Part shown: in pieces, positions 42,315 to 50,189 of the stretch
How the letters are laid out: the number at the start of each line of letters is the position of its first letter
How positions within the stretch are numbered: the first letter of the stretch is position 1
Source of the DNA: CAVTUU01 sp045804965
GTDB taxonomy: Bacteria; Chloroflexota; Chloroflexia; Thermomicrobiales; UBA6265
Direction: 5' to 3'
Assembly (NCBI GenBank): GCA_045804965.1
Contig: JBJMMD010000017.1
Location: 1 to 64,000 of the forward strand
Length of the DNA stretch: 64,000 nt
The notes under the pieces: generated by a model
The model's database searches: none
The model's input: the letters and a program-made list of their open reading frames with translations, nothing else
Told to the model about the DNA's origin: nothing
Translations under genes and position numbers: made by a program

Positions 42315-44186
42315 ATGGCGCAATCGATCCAGGAAAAGTCGACCGCAACGCCGGACGCCAACCTCGTGCGTGTGGGACCGCGCGCCGAACTGAAAGAGGT
42401 GACCGTGGTTTCGGGCGGCCGCCACGGCATCGCGGTCTTTGCCACCGCCGAGGGCATCTACGCCGTCGACAACCGCTGCCCGCACATGGGCTTTCCCTTA
42501 CATCGCGGGAGCGTCTGCGACGGTATTCTCACCTGCCATTGGCATCACGCCCGCTTCGACCTCGAAAGCGGTGGCACCTTCGATCCCTTTGCCGACGATG
42601 TCCAGACCTACGAAACCCACCTGATCGACGACGTCGTCTACGTCGATCCCCGACCTCGCCGCGATGACCGCGTCACCCACGCCAAGGCGCGGCTTCGCGA
42701 TGGACTGGAGAAACAGCTCAGCCTCGTCGCCGTCAAGAACGTGCTCAACCTCCAAGAAGCTGGCGTGCCGGCGAGCGAGATGCTCGAAATTGGCGGCCGT
42801 TTCGGCACAACGTACCGCGCCCGCGGTTGGCAAGCCGGGCTGACGATCATGACCGCAATGGGGAACGCGCTGCCCCATCTCGAGCCGGACGATCAGACGC
42901 TCGCCCTGTTTCACGGTCTCGTCCACGTCGCGGCCGATTGCGCCGGGCAGCCGCCTCGCTTCGCCCTCGATCCCTTGCCAGGGCAGGACATCCCGAAAGA
43001 TCGCCTCAAGACGTGGTTCCGCCAATTCATCGAAGTCCGCGACAGTGAAGGGGCCGAACGCGCGCTGCTGACGGCGATCGCCGCCGGACTCTCCCCGGTC
43101 GAGCTGGCCGACGTGATGCTGGTGGCCGCGACCGATCACTACTTCCTCGATGGCGGCCACACACTCGACTTCATCAACAAAGCGTGCGAACTGCTCGATC
43201 TCATCGGTTGGGAACCGGAGAAAGCGAGCGCGATCTTGCCGAGCGTGGTGCCGGTGATCGCCGCCAGCCGCCGCGCGGAAGAACTCAACAATTGGCGGCA
43301 TCCCGTCGATCTCGTTTCCTTGCTCGACCCAGTCTTCGCCGCGTTGCCCGACCTCGTGCAGAACGCGGGGAAAGCGCCCGACTGGCGCTGGTCCACCGAA
43401 CTCACCGCGACGATGCTCGGCGAGGATCCGGAGGCGATCGTGGCCGCCCTCACTGGTGCCCTCGCCGCCGGCGCCCCGCTCGACGCGCTCAGTCTCGGCC
43501 TGAGTTCTTCGGCCGCGCTCCGCATCGCCCGGTTCCACACCGCGAACGAGTTCGGCGACTGGATCACCGTGCTCCACACCTTCACTGCCGCCAACGCGCT
43601 CCATCAATCGATGCGCCGCATGCTCTCATCCGGCACTGCGCGCCACCTTCTCGCCAGTGGGGAGAAGTCTCCCTCGCCGGAGTTGGCCAGGGGACTGTTC
43701 CACGGCGCACTGCGGCTCTATCTCGACCGCTTCCTGAATATGCCGGCCGCCCGACTGCCGGAAGACCGCCCGGCTGATATATCAGTTCTCCCCGATGATC
43801 CGGAGGTGTTGCTGGCGAGCCTGCGCGATCTGTTCGACCGCGAGCAACAGGTGCAACCCGCGGCTGACACCGTCTATCGCTATCTCGCACTCGGTCATGA
43901 TCCCTCGCCGCTGATCGCCACACTCGGACACTTGCTCCTGCGCGAAGACGGCGAATTCCATTCCTACCAAATGCTCGAAGCGGGCATCGCCCTCTTCGAC
44001 GAGTTCGCGCCGGTCGATCCCGCCGTCGCCAATCGAGCCTTGATCGCCGTCGCTCGCTATCTCGCGGCTCACGCTCCAACCAGCCGCTCGATGTTGCAAA
44101 CTGCGCGCATTGCCCGCCGCCTGCAGCGCGGCGAAGATCTCTTTGCCGAAGAAGACGCGGCAGCGCTCGCCGCATCGTTACCCTGA
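42315..44186 (+). CDS. Rieske [2Fe-2S] protein with long helical domain
   Basis: A 623-residue protein. Residues ~20-110 form a Rieske domain: NRCPHMGFPLHRG and TCHWHHARFD give C55-x-H57 and C74-x2-H77 for the [2Fe-2S] cluster. The remaining ~500 residues are predicted mostly helical with no recognised catalytic motif (ADCAGQPPRF, several Leu/Ala-rich helices). It is not a ring-hydroxylating oxygenase alpha subunit, since no mononuclear iron triad is visible. Position after the FMN reductase suggests electron transfer within the cluster. GAAAGGAG precedes the ATG. Confidence 0.85.
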   Translation: MAQSIQEKSTATPDANLVRVGPRAELKEVTVVSGGRHGIAVFATAEGIYAVDNRCPHMGFPLHRGSVCDGILTCHWHHARFDLESGGTFDPFADDVQTYETHLIDDVVYVDPRPRRDDRVTHAKARLRDGLEKQLSLVAVKNVLNLQEAGVPASEMLEIGGRFGTTYRARGWQAGLTIMTAMGNALPHLEPDDQTLALFHGLVHVAADCAGQPPRFALDPLPGQDIPKDRLKTWFRQFIEVRDSEGAERALLTAIAAGLSPVELADVMLVAATDHYFLDGGHTLDFINKACELLDLIGWEPEKASAILPSVVPVIAASRRAEELNNWRHPVDLVSLLDPVFAALPDLVQNAGKAPDWRWSTELTATMLGEDPEAIVAALTGALAAGAPLDALSLGLSSSAALRIARFHTANEFGDWITVLHTFTAANALHQSMRRMLSSGTARHLLASGEKSPSPELARGLFHGALRLYLDRFLNMPAARLPEDRPADISVLPDDPEVLLASLRDLFDREQQVQPAADTVYRYLALGHDPSPLIATLGHLLLREDGEFHSYQMLEAGIALFDEFAPVDPAVANRALIAVARYLAAHAPTSRSMLQTARIARRLQRGEDLFAEEDAAALAASLP

Positions 44187-44307
44187 GCGAAGTCGAGGGA
44201 TCTGGCTTTCATCAAGGACGTCCCTCGGAAGAGACAGATTCCTCGACAAACTCGGAATGACGAAAAGGACAACTTGGGAATGACCAATTGCCAAAGGAGG
44301 ATACCTC

Positions 44308-44787
44308 ATGCCCTCGGTAGACTTCCCGAATCCTGTCTCGGTCATCGCGAAGAACGAGCCGGTGGCGCCGGCACCTTCCCCAGCGGGGCTGTTTGAACTG
44401 GTCCTCGAAGTGGCCGATCTCGCCGCCGCCGAGCACTTCTACCATGACGTGCTGGGTTTTGACGTCGTTGAGCGCTGGGGCGATGACCGCCCCGCCGTAT
44501 GGCTTAGTCTTGGCGGCGATTCCGTTCTCGGGCTGTGGTCGGTCGAAGCCGGCGGCGAAAAGGCGATCCACCACGGCCGTGGCGGTGCGCACGTCCACTA
44601 CGCCATGTTCCTTCGCCGGGGCGCCCTGGACGCGATGGCGGAGCGTCTCAGGGCGTTGGGCTACGAGGTCGAGCATTTCGACTTTGAGAATGGCAACCGC
44701 TCGATCTATATCGACGACCCCGACGACAACGTCGTCGAGTTCGCGGAATGGCGCACCCACTGGGACGGCCGATCCAACTCCTTATAG
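44308..44787 (+). CDS. VOC-family (glyoxalase-like) protein
   Basis: A 159-residue vicinal-oxygen-chelate protein. FELVLEVADLAAAEHFYHDV and LGFDVVERWGDD open the first beta-alpha-beta unit; HVHYAMFL and DDPDDNVVEFAEW hold probable metal ligands (His, Glu). Members are dioxygenases, isomerases or resistance proteins. AAAGGAGG precedes the ATG. The gap before it (44187-44307) contains a GTCGAGG-type hairpin remnant and no gene. Confidence 0.88.
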   Translation: MPSVDFPNPVSVIAKNEPVAPAPSPAGLFELVLEVADLAAAEHFYHDVLGFDVVERWGDDRPAVWLSLGGDSVLGLWSVEAGGEKAIHHGRGGAHVHYAMFLRRGALDAMAERLRALGYEVEHFDFENGNRSIYIDDPDDNVVEFAEWRTHWDGRSNSL

Positions 44788-44809
44788 TAGAAGTGACGTG
44801 GAGGAATCA

Positions 44810-45208
44810 ATGCCCGACGTAACCCAGACGCAATCGAACGAAACGCTGCCGGACGAACTGGCGCGGCGAAACGTCTGCTACCTCACCACGACCGGCCGGA
44901 TCACCGGCAACTCGCACGAAATCGAAATCTGGTTCGCGGCCCGCGGCGATACCATCTATATCCTCTCCGGCGGCCGCGACCGCGCCGATTGGGTCAAAAA
45001 CATCGCCAAAACCCCGAATGTCCGCGTCCGGTTCGACAACCAGGTCTACACCGGCACCGGCCGCATCGTCGGCGCGGAGGAGCCCGATGACCGCATCGCC
45101 CGTGAAGCGCTGGCGACGAAATACTACGGCTGGCGCGAAGGCCGACCGATCAACAACTGGGGCCGGGAGTCGCTCCCGGTCGCCATTTCGTTGGATGGAA
45201 ATGCGTGA
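44810..45208 (+). CDS. Deazaflavin (F420)-type nitroreductase-family protein
   Basis: A 132-residue split-barrel protein: YLTTTGRITGNSHEIEIWFA (conserved GRxTG-like loop) and VKNIAKTPNVRVRFDNQVY match the Ddn/nitroreductase family. ATG at 44810 has GGAGG 5 bp upstream; the longer reading frame upstream is a shadow of the VOC gene. It ends the redox cluster and is followed by strong hairpins. Confidence 0.87.
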   Translation: MPDVTQTQSNETLPDELARRNVCYLTTTGRITGNSHEIEIWFAARGDTIYILSGGRDRADWVKNIAKTPNVRVRFDNQVYTGTGRIVGAEEPDDRIAREALATKYYGWREGRPINNWGRESLPVAISLDGNA

Positions 45209-45236
45209 ATCCCTTGGAGTTCCCTCATCCCCTGAG

Positions 45237-45345
45237 CCCTTCTCCCTTGCGCGGGAGAAGGGGAAGTCCTGGCAGGGTTCGTCAGGGCAAATCAAAATGT
45301 GCGCTAATCTGCAAATCGCTCCCTCTCCCGCGCGCGGGAGAGGGT
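45237..45345 (+). terminator. Two family B hairpins after redox cluster
   Basis: CCCTTCTCCC/GGGAGAAGGG (45237-45262, 6-nt loop) and the CCCTCTCCCGCG-type palindrome (about 45322-45345) follow the last redox gene. They are probably both terminators and repeat elements. Confidence 0.65.
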
Positions 45346-45396
45346 GGCCGAAGGCCGGGTGAGGGAACTCCCGTCAGATTGAATCCCCGCGGAGAG

Positions 45397-45536
45397 TCCC
45401 CGGGGTTGAAAACCCCAGGTTAAGACGACGCAGTCCCTCCAGGACTGAGCATGGAACCATGCCCCGCGACCACCGTGCCTGCCTCGGAGAGGCTTTCTCT
45501 GGTCAGCCGGGAAGGGCGGTTTTTAACCTAGGGAAT
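45397..45536 (-). repeat. Composite repeat, second copy
   Basis: It has the same order as 31575-31709: family A element, then GCCTCGGAGAGGCTTTCTCT, then an AACCTAGGGA end. It overlaps the last codons and TAG of the P-loop kinase gene (stop at 45528), so it is in contact with a coding sequence. Confidence 0.7.
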
Positions 45537-46076
45537 GCCCTGCCCGTTCGTCACGTCGTCCAACCACTTGCGGATTTCTGCTTCGGAGCGAAGCCGGACG
45601 AAGCGGGGATCTGTGCCGAACCGTTCCGGCCACTCGCGGCGCTGCTGGAAGTGAACGCGAGTCGTCCAGAAGAAGATCGATTCGCGGCCAAAGACTGCCT
45701 CGCGCCATGTTTCGCGATTGCCGCCCCATAGCTCGACGTTGTTGCGAATCCGGTGCATCGACCGCTTCCAAACCCGGCGCAATTTGATCTGGAGCGGCAG
45801 ATCGAGCCAAACGATCGTATCGGCCACGCCGATAACAGTGTCGTCCAACTTCGAATCGTAGTTGCCGTCGATCACCCAGCCGTCGGGCGCGGCCGCCATG
45901 ACGTCGCGCAGCGTCGCGCGGAACACTTCCGCAGGTGGCGCACTCCAGTTCGGACCGTGGTGAAGCGCATCGAGCTCGACAAAGGTGAGATTGAGCCGGC
46001 GCGCCAATTCCGCACCAACAGTCGACTTGCCCGCGCCCGATGTTCCTTTGAGCACGATCCTTCGTGGCGTGGTCAT
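45528..46076 (-). CDS. P-loop (shikimate/adenylate kinase-like) protein, copy 1
   Basis: A 182-residue P-loop protein similar to topology-modulation and AAA-like kinases. Walker A is GTSGAGKST, then VELDALHHGPNW, a conserved segment of this family, and VIDGNYDSKL, IVWLDLPL. ATG at 46076 starts MTTPRRIVLKGTSG. The substrate is unknown, and such proteins may phosphorylate small metabolites. A close paralogue lies directly upstream (48-bp gap). Confidence 0.82.
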   Translation of the reverse strand: MTTPRRIVLKGTSGAGKSTVGAELARRLNLTFVELDALHHGPNWSAPPAEVFRATLRDVMAAAPDGWVIDGNYDSKLDDTVIGVADTIVWLDLPLQIKLRRVWKRSMHRIRNNVELWGGNRETWREAVFGRESIFFWTTRVHFQQRREWPERFGTDPRFVRLRSEAEIRKWLDDVTNGQGIP

Positions 46077-46123
46077 GGTTGGCAGCCCGTTCAAATAGAA
46101 AGCGTCCCGTCGAGGAAGATCAA

Positions 46124-46681
46124 CTATCGACCAGCGAGCGAAATCGCGCTCGCTTGCTCGTTCAGCCACGCGGAGGCTTCCTCCTCCGAACGCAGCCGGA
46201 CAAAACGAGGGTCATTGCCAAATTTGTCCGGCCACTGGCGGCGGTGCCGGAAATGTCTTTGGATCGTCCAAAAGAAGAGCGAATCGCGGCCGAAGACCGC
46301 GCCACGCCAGGTTTCCCGGTTGCCGTGCCAGAGCTCGACCTCGCCGCGAATCCGGTGCAAGGTTCGACCGCAGAGCCGGCCCAGTTTGACTGAAAGCGGC
46401 AAATCGAGCCAGACGATCGTGTCGGCCGCGTCGACAACGGTGTCGCCGAGCTTTGAGTCGTAGTTGCCGTCTATCACCCATCCGCCGGTCGCTGCTGCCA
46501 TTGCCGCACGCACAGAAGCGCGAAACGCCTCAGCGGTCGGTTCGCTCCAATTCGGGCCGTGGAAAAGCGCGTCGAGCTCGACGAACGTGACATCGAGACG
46601 GCGCGCCAACTCCGCGGCGAAGGTCGACTTACCGGCGCATGAAGTTCCTTTGACGCAGATTCTTCGCGGCATCGTCATCAT
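46124..46681 (-). CDS. P-loop (shikimate/adenylate kinase-like) protein, copy 2
   Basis: 185 residues, strongly similar to copy 1 along the whole length: GTSCAGKST, VELDALFHGPNW, VIDGNYDSKL, IVWLDLPL, HRIRGEVELW. Walker A carries Cys where copy 1 has Gly. The pair arose by tandem duplication, including sequence just upstream of the start (LPTMTTPRR and PMMTMPRR). The start may be M1 or M4. Confidence 0.82.
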   Translation of the reverse strand: MMTMPRRICVKGTSCAGKSTFAAELARRLDVTFVELDALFHGPNWSEPTAEAFRASVRAAMAAATGGWVIDGNYDSKLGDTVVDAADTIVWLDLPLSVKLGRLCGRTLHRIRGEVELWHGNRETWRGAVFGRDSLFFWTIQRHFRHRRQWPDKFGNDPRFVRLRSEEEASAWLNEQASAISLAGR

Positions 46682-46808
46682 TGGAAGCTCGTTCGATAAG
46701 TGCGGCCGGGACCGAGCGACCTATTCGGTCAAGAGAAGAAAATTGCCCCCTCAACATACAGCACCACGCGCAGCACCGGCGCTCAAAGCATCCGTAATCG
46801 CGCTCTGA

Positions 46809-46822
46809 CTAGTCGAAACTAG
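46809..46822. promoter_or_regulatory. Short inverted repeat upstream of XRE regulator
   Basis: CTAGT-CGAA-ACTAG lies 97 bp before the regulator's ATG. It is an XRE-operator-sized palindrome and a possible autoregulatory site; support is weak. Confidence 0.25.
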
Positions 46823-46918
46823 ACAATAACGCGTCGATTGTGCATGGTATGACCACGGCGTACGATGTTTGCTGCAACGACACGGCCACTGCCAAGACGT
46901 CGAGGACGGAGACAGGCG

Positions 46919-49393
46919 ATGGCAACAGCGGCCAACGAGCTGAGCCCAGAGCCCAGTTTCGGGCAAATGCTACGAACATTGCGCTCGGCCGCGGGGTTGA
47001 CGCAGCCCGACCTTGCCGAACGCGCAAACTTGAGCGTGCGCGGCATCAGCGATCTGGAGCGTGGCGCTAGAACCCAGCCGCACTTCGATACCGTGCGTAT
47101 GCTGGCTGACGCGCTCAATCTGGATCCCGCCACTCGCGAGGCGTTCATTCGCGCCGCCCGGTCTCCTGAGGTCACTGTCGCCCCGGTCGCCCAGCGCGTT
47201 CCCACCGGTGATCTGCCGCTGCAACTGACACCGTTTGTCGGTCGTGAACGTGAGATTTCCGAGATCGACAGGCTCATTCAGGATGACATTCGCCTGATCA
47301 CATTAATTGGAACCGGCGGGGTGGGTAAGACCCGCCTCGCCCTACAACTGGCAAATGACCTGCGCGCAGAGTTCACAGATGGAGTGGCCTTTGTCCAACT
47401 CGCCCCAGTCGCCGACGAGGCGTTCGTGCTTCCCGCCGTCGCCCAAGTGCTGTCGATCCGCGAAGACCCAGGCCAACCGCTGATTGAAACTCTTCGCGAA
47501 CACCTTCGCGATCAACACCTCTTGCTTGTGCTCGACAACTGTGAGCATGTCGTGATGGAAGTGCAACCACTCGGCACGATGCTTCTGAGCAGTTGCCCTA
47601 ATATCAAGATCCTGGCGACGAGCCGGGCCCCATTGCGCCTTCGCAGCGAACAATTGTTTCCCGTTCCGTCGCTTGCGCTGCCCGACGCCGCGCAATTGCC
47701 ATCGCTCGAAGAACTTGCACTGACCGAAGCAGTCGCCCTCTTTGTCCAGCGCGCGCGATCCGTACAGCCCGATTTCGTTCTTTCAGACGACAACGCGGCC
47801 GTCGTCGCCGAGATTTGCCGTCGGTTGGACGGGTTGCCGCTAGCAATCGAATTAGCAGCGGCACGACTACGGCTCTTGTCGCCATCGGCACTCCTGGCGC
47901 TCCTCAATGAGCGACTGCGGCTGCTGGTCGGCGGACCTATCGACTCCCCGGCGCGGCACCAAACGCTCGAAGCGGCAATTGCCGGAAGCTACGATCTGCT
48001 CGATCCCAGCGAACAAGCGCTTCTCCGCCGCCTGTCCGTCTTTGCCGGAGGCTGCCCTTTCGAGGCGGCTATGGCAATTGCCGCGACTGGCGATGAGATC
48101 GCTACATTGAACGGTTTACAAGGGCTCCTGGATCATAGCCTGGTGGTTGTCACGGGGGGGGCAAATGGCCACCGCCGGTTCGCGATGCTCGAAACCATCC
48201 GCGAATACGCCCTTCATCGCCTGTCAACCGACGACGATGAACATGAGATCCGCACTCGCCACGCCGCCTATTTCCTCGACCTCGCCGAGCGCGGCGAGAA
48301 GGAGCTGACGGGGCCGGATCAAGTGACCTGGATGGCGCGTCTCGAGAGCGAGTATCCCAATCTGCGGAGCGCACTTAGTTGGTCGGTAGATCAGGAAGAT
48401 GCCGAAACCGCTTTGAGATTGGGTTCTGCGCTCTGGCAGTTTTGGGCGGCCAGTGGCCGGCTGAACGAGGCAAGTGGCTGGTTGCGACGCGCACTCGACA
48501 TAGATTCTGAGTCCGCATCCGACGCCCGGGCAAAGGCGCTGCTGCGATTGGGAAATATGGCCGTGGAACTCGCCAACTACGGTGAGGCACGGAGATGGTA
48601 CGAAGCGAGTCTGGCGATCCGGCGACAAACTGGCAATGAGCTTGGGATCGCGTCCGCTCTAGGTAGTCTCGGATTTGTCGCCTGGAGTCAGGGCGAATAC
48701 AGAGAAGCCCGTTCGGTCCTTGAGAACGCTCTCACGATTTGGCAAGAGCTGAACGACAAACGCGGCATCGCGGTAACGTTGCAGAATCTGGGAAACACCG
48801 CCCTCGCCGAGGGCAAATTCGACGACGCTCGAGAGTTGCATGAAGCGTCTCTGGATCTCCGCAACGAGATGGGCGACCAGTTGCGCGTTGCGTACTCACG
48901 CTATTGGCTTGGACACCTTGCCCGAATTGAAGGACGCACAACCGAAGCAAAATCGCAGATAGACCAGAGCATGGTGACCTTTGAGGAGTTCGGCGATCTC
49001 TTAGGCGTCGCATTCGCATGCCACGAACTGGGACGCGTCGCCTACGATCAAGGAAACGCCAAGAGCGCCCTTGATCACTATCGAGAAGCCCTCGAACTGC
49101 GAACGCAGGCTGGCGATGTCCACGGCATCATCGATTGCTTGGAAGGTACAGCGCTCGTCGCGTGCTCGCGCGCACAGGAGCAGGAGTGCGTTTCTCTTTT
49201 CGCGACGGCAGCAGCATGGCGCGAAACCCGCGGCGTGCCCGCCATCCCCGTATTGCGCAACCAGTACGACCACACACTGGATATAGCCCGCGTCCATCTG
49301 GGAGAGATTCTCTTCGCCCGAGCCTGGGATCAAGGACAGCACATGACACCTGGGCAAGCCGCGGAGTTTGCCGCTTCCCTATCTGACAACTAG
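46919..49393 (+). CDS. XRE-type NB-ARC/TPR regulator
   Basis: An 824-residue STAND-type regulator. Residues ~13-70 are an XRE helix-turn-helix (AGLTQPDLAERANLSVRGIS). The NB-ARC ATPase follows with Walker A GTGGVGKTRL (131-138), LLLVLDNCEHVV and LATSRAPLR. The C-terminal half is TPR repeats (GIASALGSLGFVAWSQGEYR, GIAVTLQNLGNTALAEG). The DNA-binding domain is at the N-terminus, unlike the LuxR protein at 36 kb. ATG at 46919 has GGAG 7 bp upstream; the longer frame starts without a site. The signal and targets are unknown. Confidence 0.88.
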   Translation: MATAANELSPEPSFGQMLRTLRSAAGLTQPDLAERANLSVRGISDLERGARTQPHFDTVRMLADALNLDPATREAFIRAARSPEVTVAPVAQRVPTGDLPLQLTPFVGREREISEIDRLIQDDIRLITLIGTGGVGKTRLALQLANDLRAEFTDGVAFVQLAPVADEAFVLPAVAQVLSIREDPGQPLIETLREHLRDQHLLLVLDNCEHVVMEVQPLGTMLLSSCPNIKILATSRAPLRLRSEQLFPVPSLALPDAAQLPSLEELALTEAVALFVQRARSVQPDFVLSDDNAAVVAEICRRLDGLPLAIELAAARLRLLSPSALLALLNERLRLLVGGPIDSPARHQTLEAAIAGSYDLLDPSEQALLRRLSVFAGGCPFEAAMAIAATGDEIATLNGLQGLLDHSLVVVTGGANGHRRFAMLETIREYALHRLSTDDDEHEIRTRHAAYFLDLAERGEKELTGPDQVTWMARLESEYPNLRSALSWSVDQEDAETALRLGSALWQFWAASGRLNEASGWLRRALDIDSESASDARAKALLRLGNMAVELANYGEARRWYEASLAIRRQTGNELGIASALGSLGFVAWSQGEYREARSVLENALTIWQELNDKRGIAVTLQNLGNTALAEGKFDDARELHEASLDLRNEMGDQLRVAYSRYWLGHLARIEGRTTEAKSQIDQSMVTFEEFGDLLGVAFACHELGRVAYDQGNAKSALDHYREALELRTQAGDVHGIIDCLEGTALVACSRAQEQECVSLFATAAAWRETRGVPAIPVLRNQYDHTLDIARVHLGEILFARAWDQGQHMTPGQAAEFAASLSDN

Positions 49394-49462
49394 GGTCCAG
49401 CAGAGGTTACTTACCCTCTTCGTTGCGGCGAAACGCACACCTCTACGAGGGCGACTATTTCA

Positions 49463-50050
49463 CTAGTAACAGTCGCCACCGCAGCCCGCCTCCACAGTAT
49501 CCTTGAGGGCCAGTGTGGCTATGAGCACGATCGCCTCGTCATCTCCGACAGTTGCGTATCCTCGGCTTACGGAGTCCGCAACCGCGATGGATTGATTTAC
49601 CGAATCACCCTCATTCAGAAGCACAGTGCCGTTATCAGCAACGATATCGTGATCCGCGCCGCCGAGAGGAGTTGTTACGCATTCGCTGGCTGTTTCAGTT
49701 TCGGACGCTGTCGGAGTGGCAGATGCTCCCGCCGGTGCTCTCTCGACCGTAACCACACCTGTGCCCGTGCTAAGCAGGCTGTAGCAAATTGCGCCAGTCT
49801 CGACGTACAAAACACTTGGCCCCTTGTGATCGGTGGTATCAGGGATGATGCTTCCGGGTGGGAGCGTGATACGGACAAGCATTTCGAACTGATCGGTTGC
49901 TCCCATGACCGTAGCGACCCCGACCCTGACTGACTCAGGTGTTGCAATGGGGGCGTTCGCTTGAGTTCCGCGAGTCAGACCCTGGCCGGTGAAGATCACA
50001 GCTCCCGCGATGAAGATAACGAGGATGGCCGCCATGGCTGAGGTTCGCAT
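49463..50050 (-). CDS. Secreted cupin-like protein
   Basis: A 195-residue protein with an N-terminal signal/anchor (AMAAILVIFIAGAVIF). ATG at 50050 has AGGAGGAG upstream. The body has RITLPPGSIIPDTTDHKGPS and GTVLLNEGDSVNQS, which resemble cupin strands without a full His set, and ends EAGCGGDCY. It could be a degenerate sensor or binding protein. It is convergent with the XRE regulator, with no clear hairpin between. Confidence 0.7.
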   Translation of the reverse strand: MRTSAMAAILVIFIAGAVIFTGQGLTRGTQANAPIATPESVRVGVATVMGATDQFEMLVRITLPPGSIIPDTTDHKGPSVLYVETGAICYSLLSTGTGVVTVERAPAGASATPTASETETASECVTTPLGGADHDIVADNGTVLLNEGDSVNQSIAVADSVSRGYATVGDDEAIVLIATLALKDTVEAGCGGDCY

Positions 50051-50189
50051 GAATCTCCTCCTGACCTGAAAATGATGCAATGAGAGACGGCTAACCATTT
50101 CAGTATACTGGAGCAGGGTCCCAAACAAACGATCATCGCGTGAGATTTAGCTTTGACTTCAACTGCGCGAAGTTTTTGGGAGGCGACCG

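Noticed and set aside
42498..43607. 369-aa minus-strand frame over the Rieske gene
   Set aside because: The Rieske motifs lie on the plus strand; this frame is an antisense shadow.
44393..44809. N-terminal part of a longer frame leading into the nitroreductase-like gene
   Set aside because: It is a shadow of the VOC gene; the true start is the ATG at 44810 with GGAGG.
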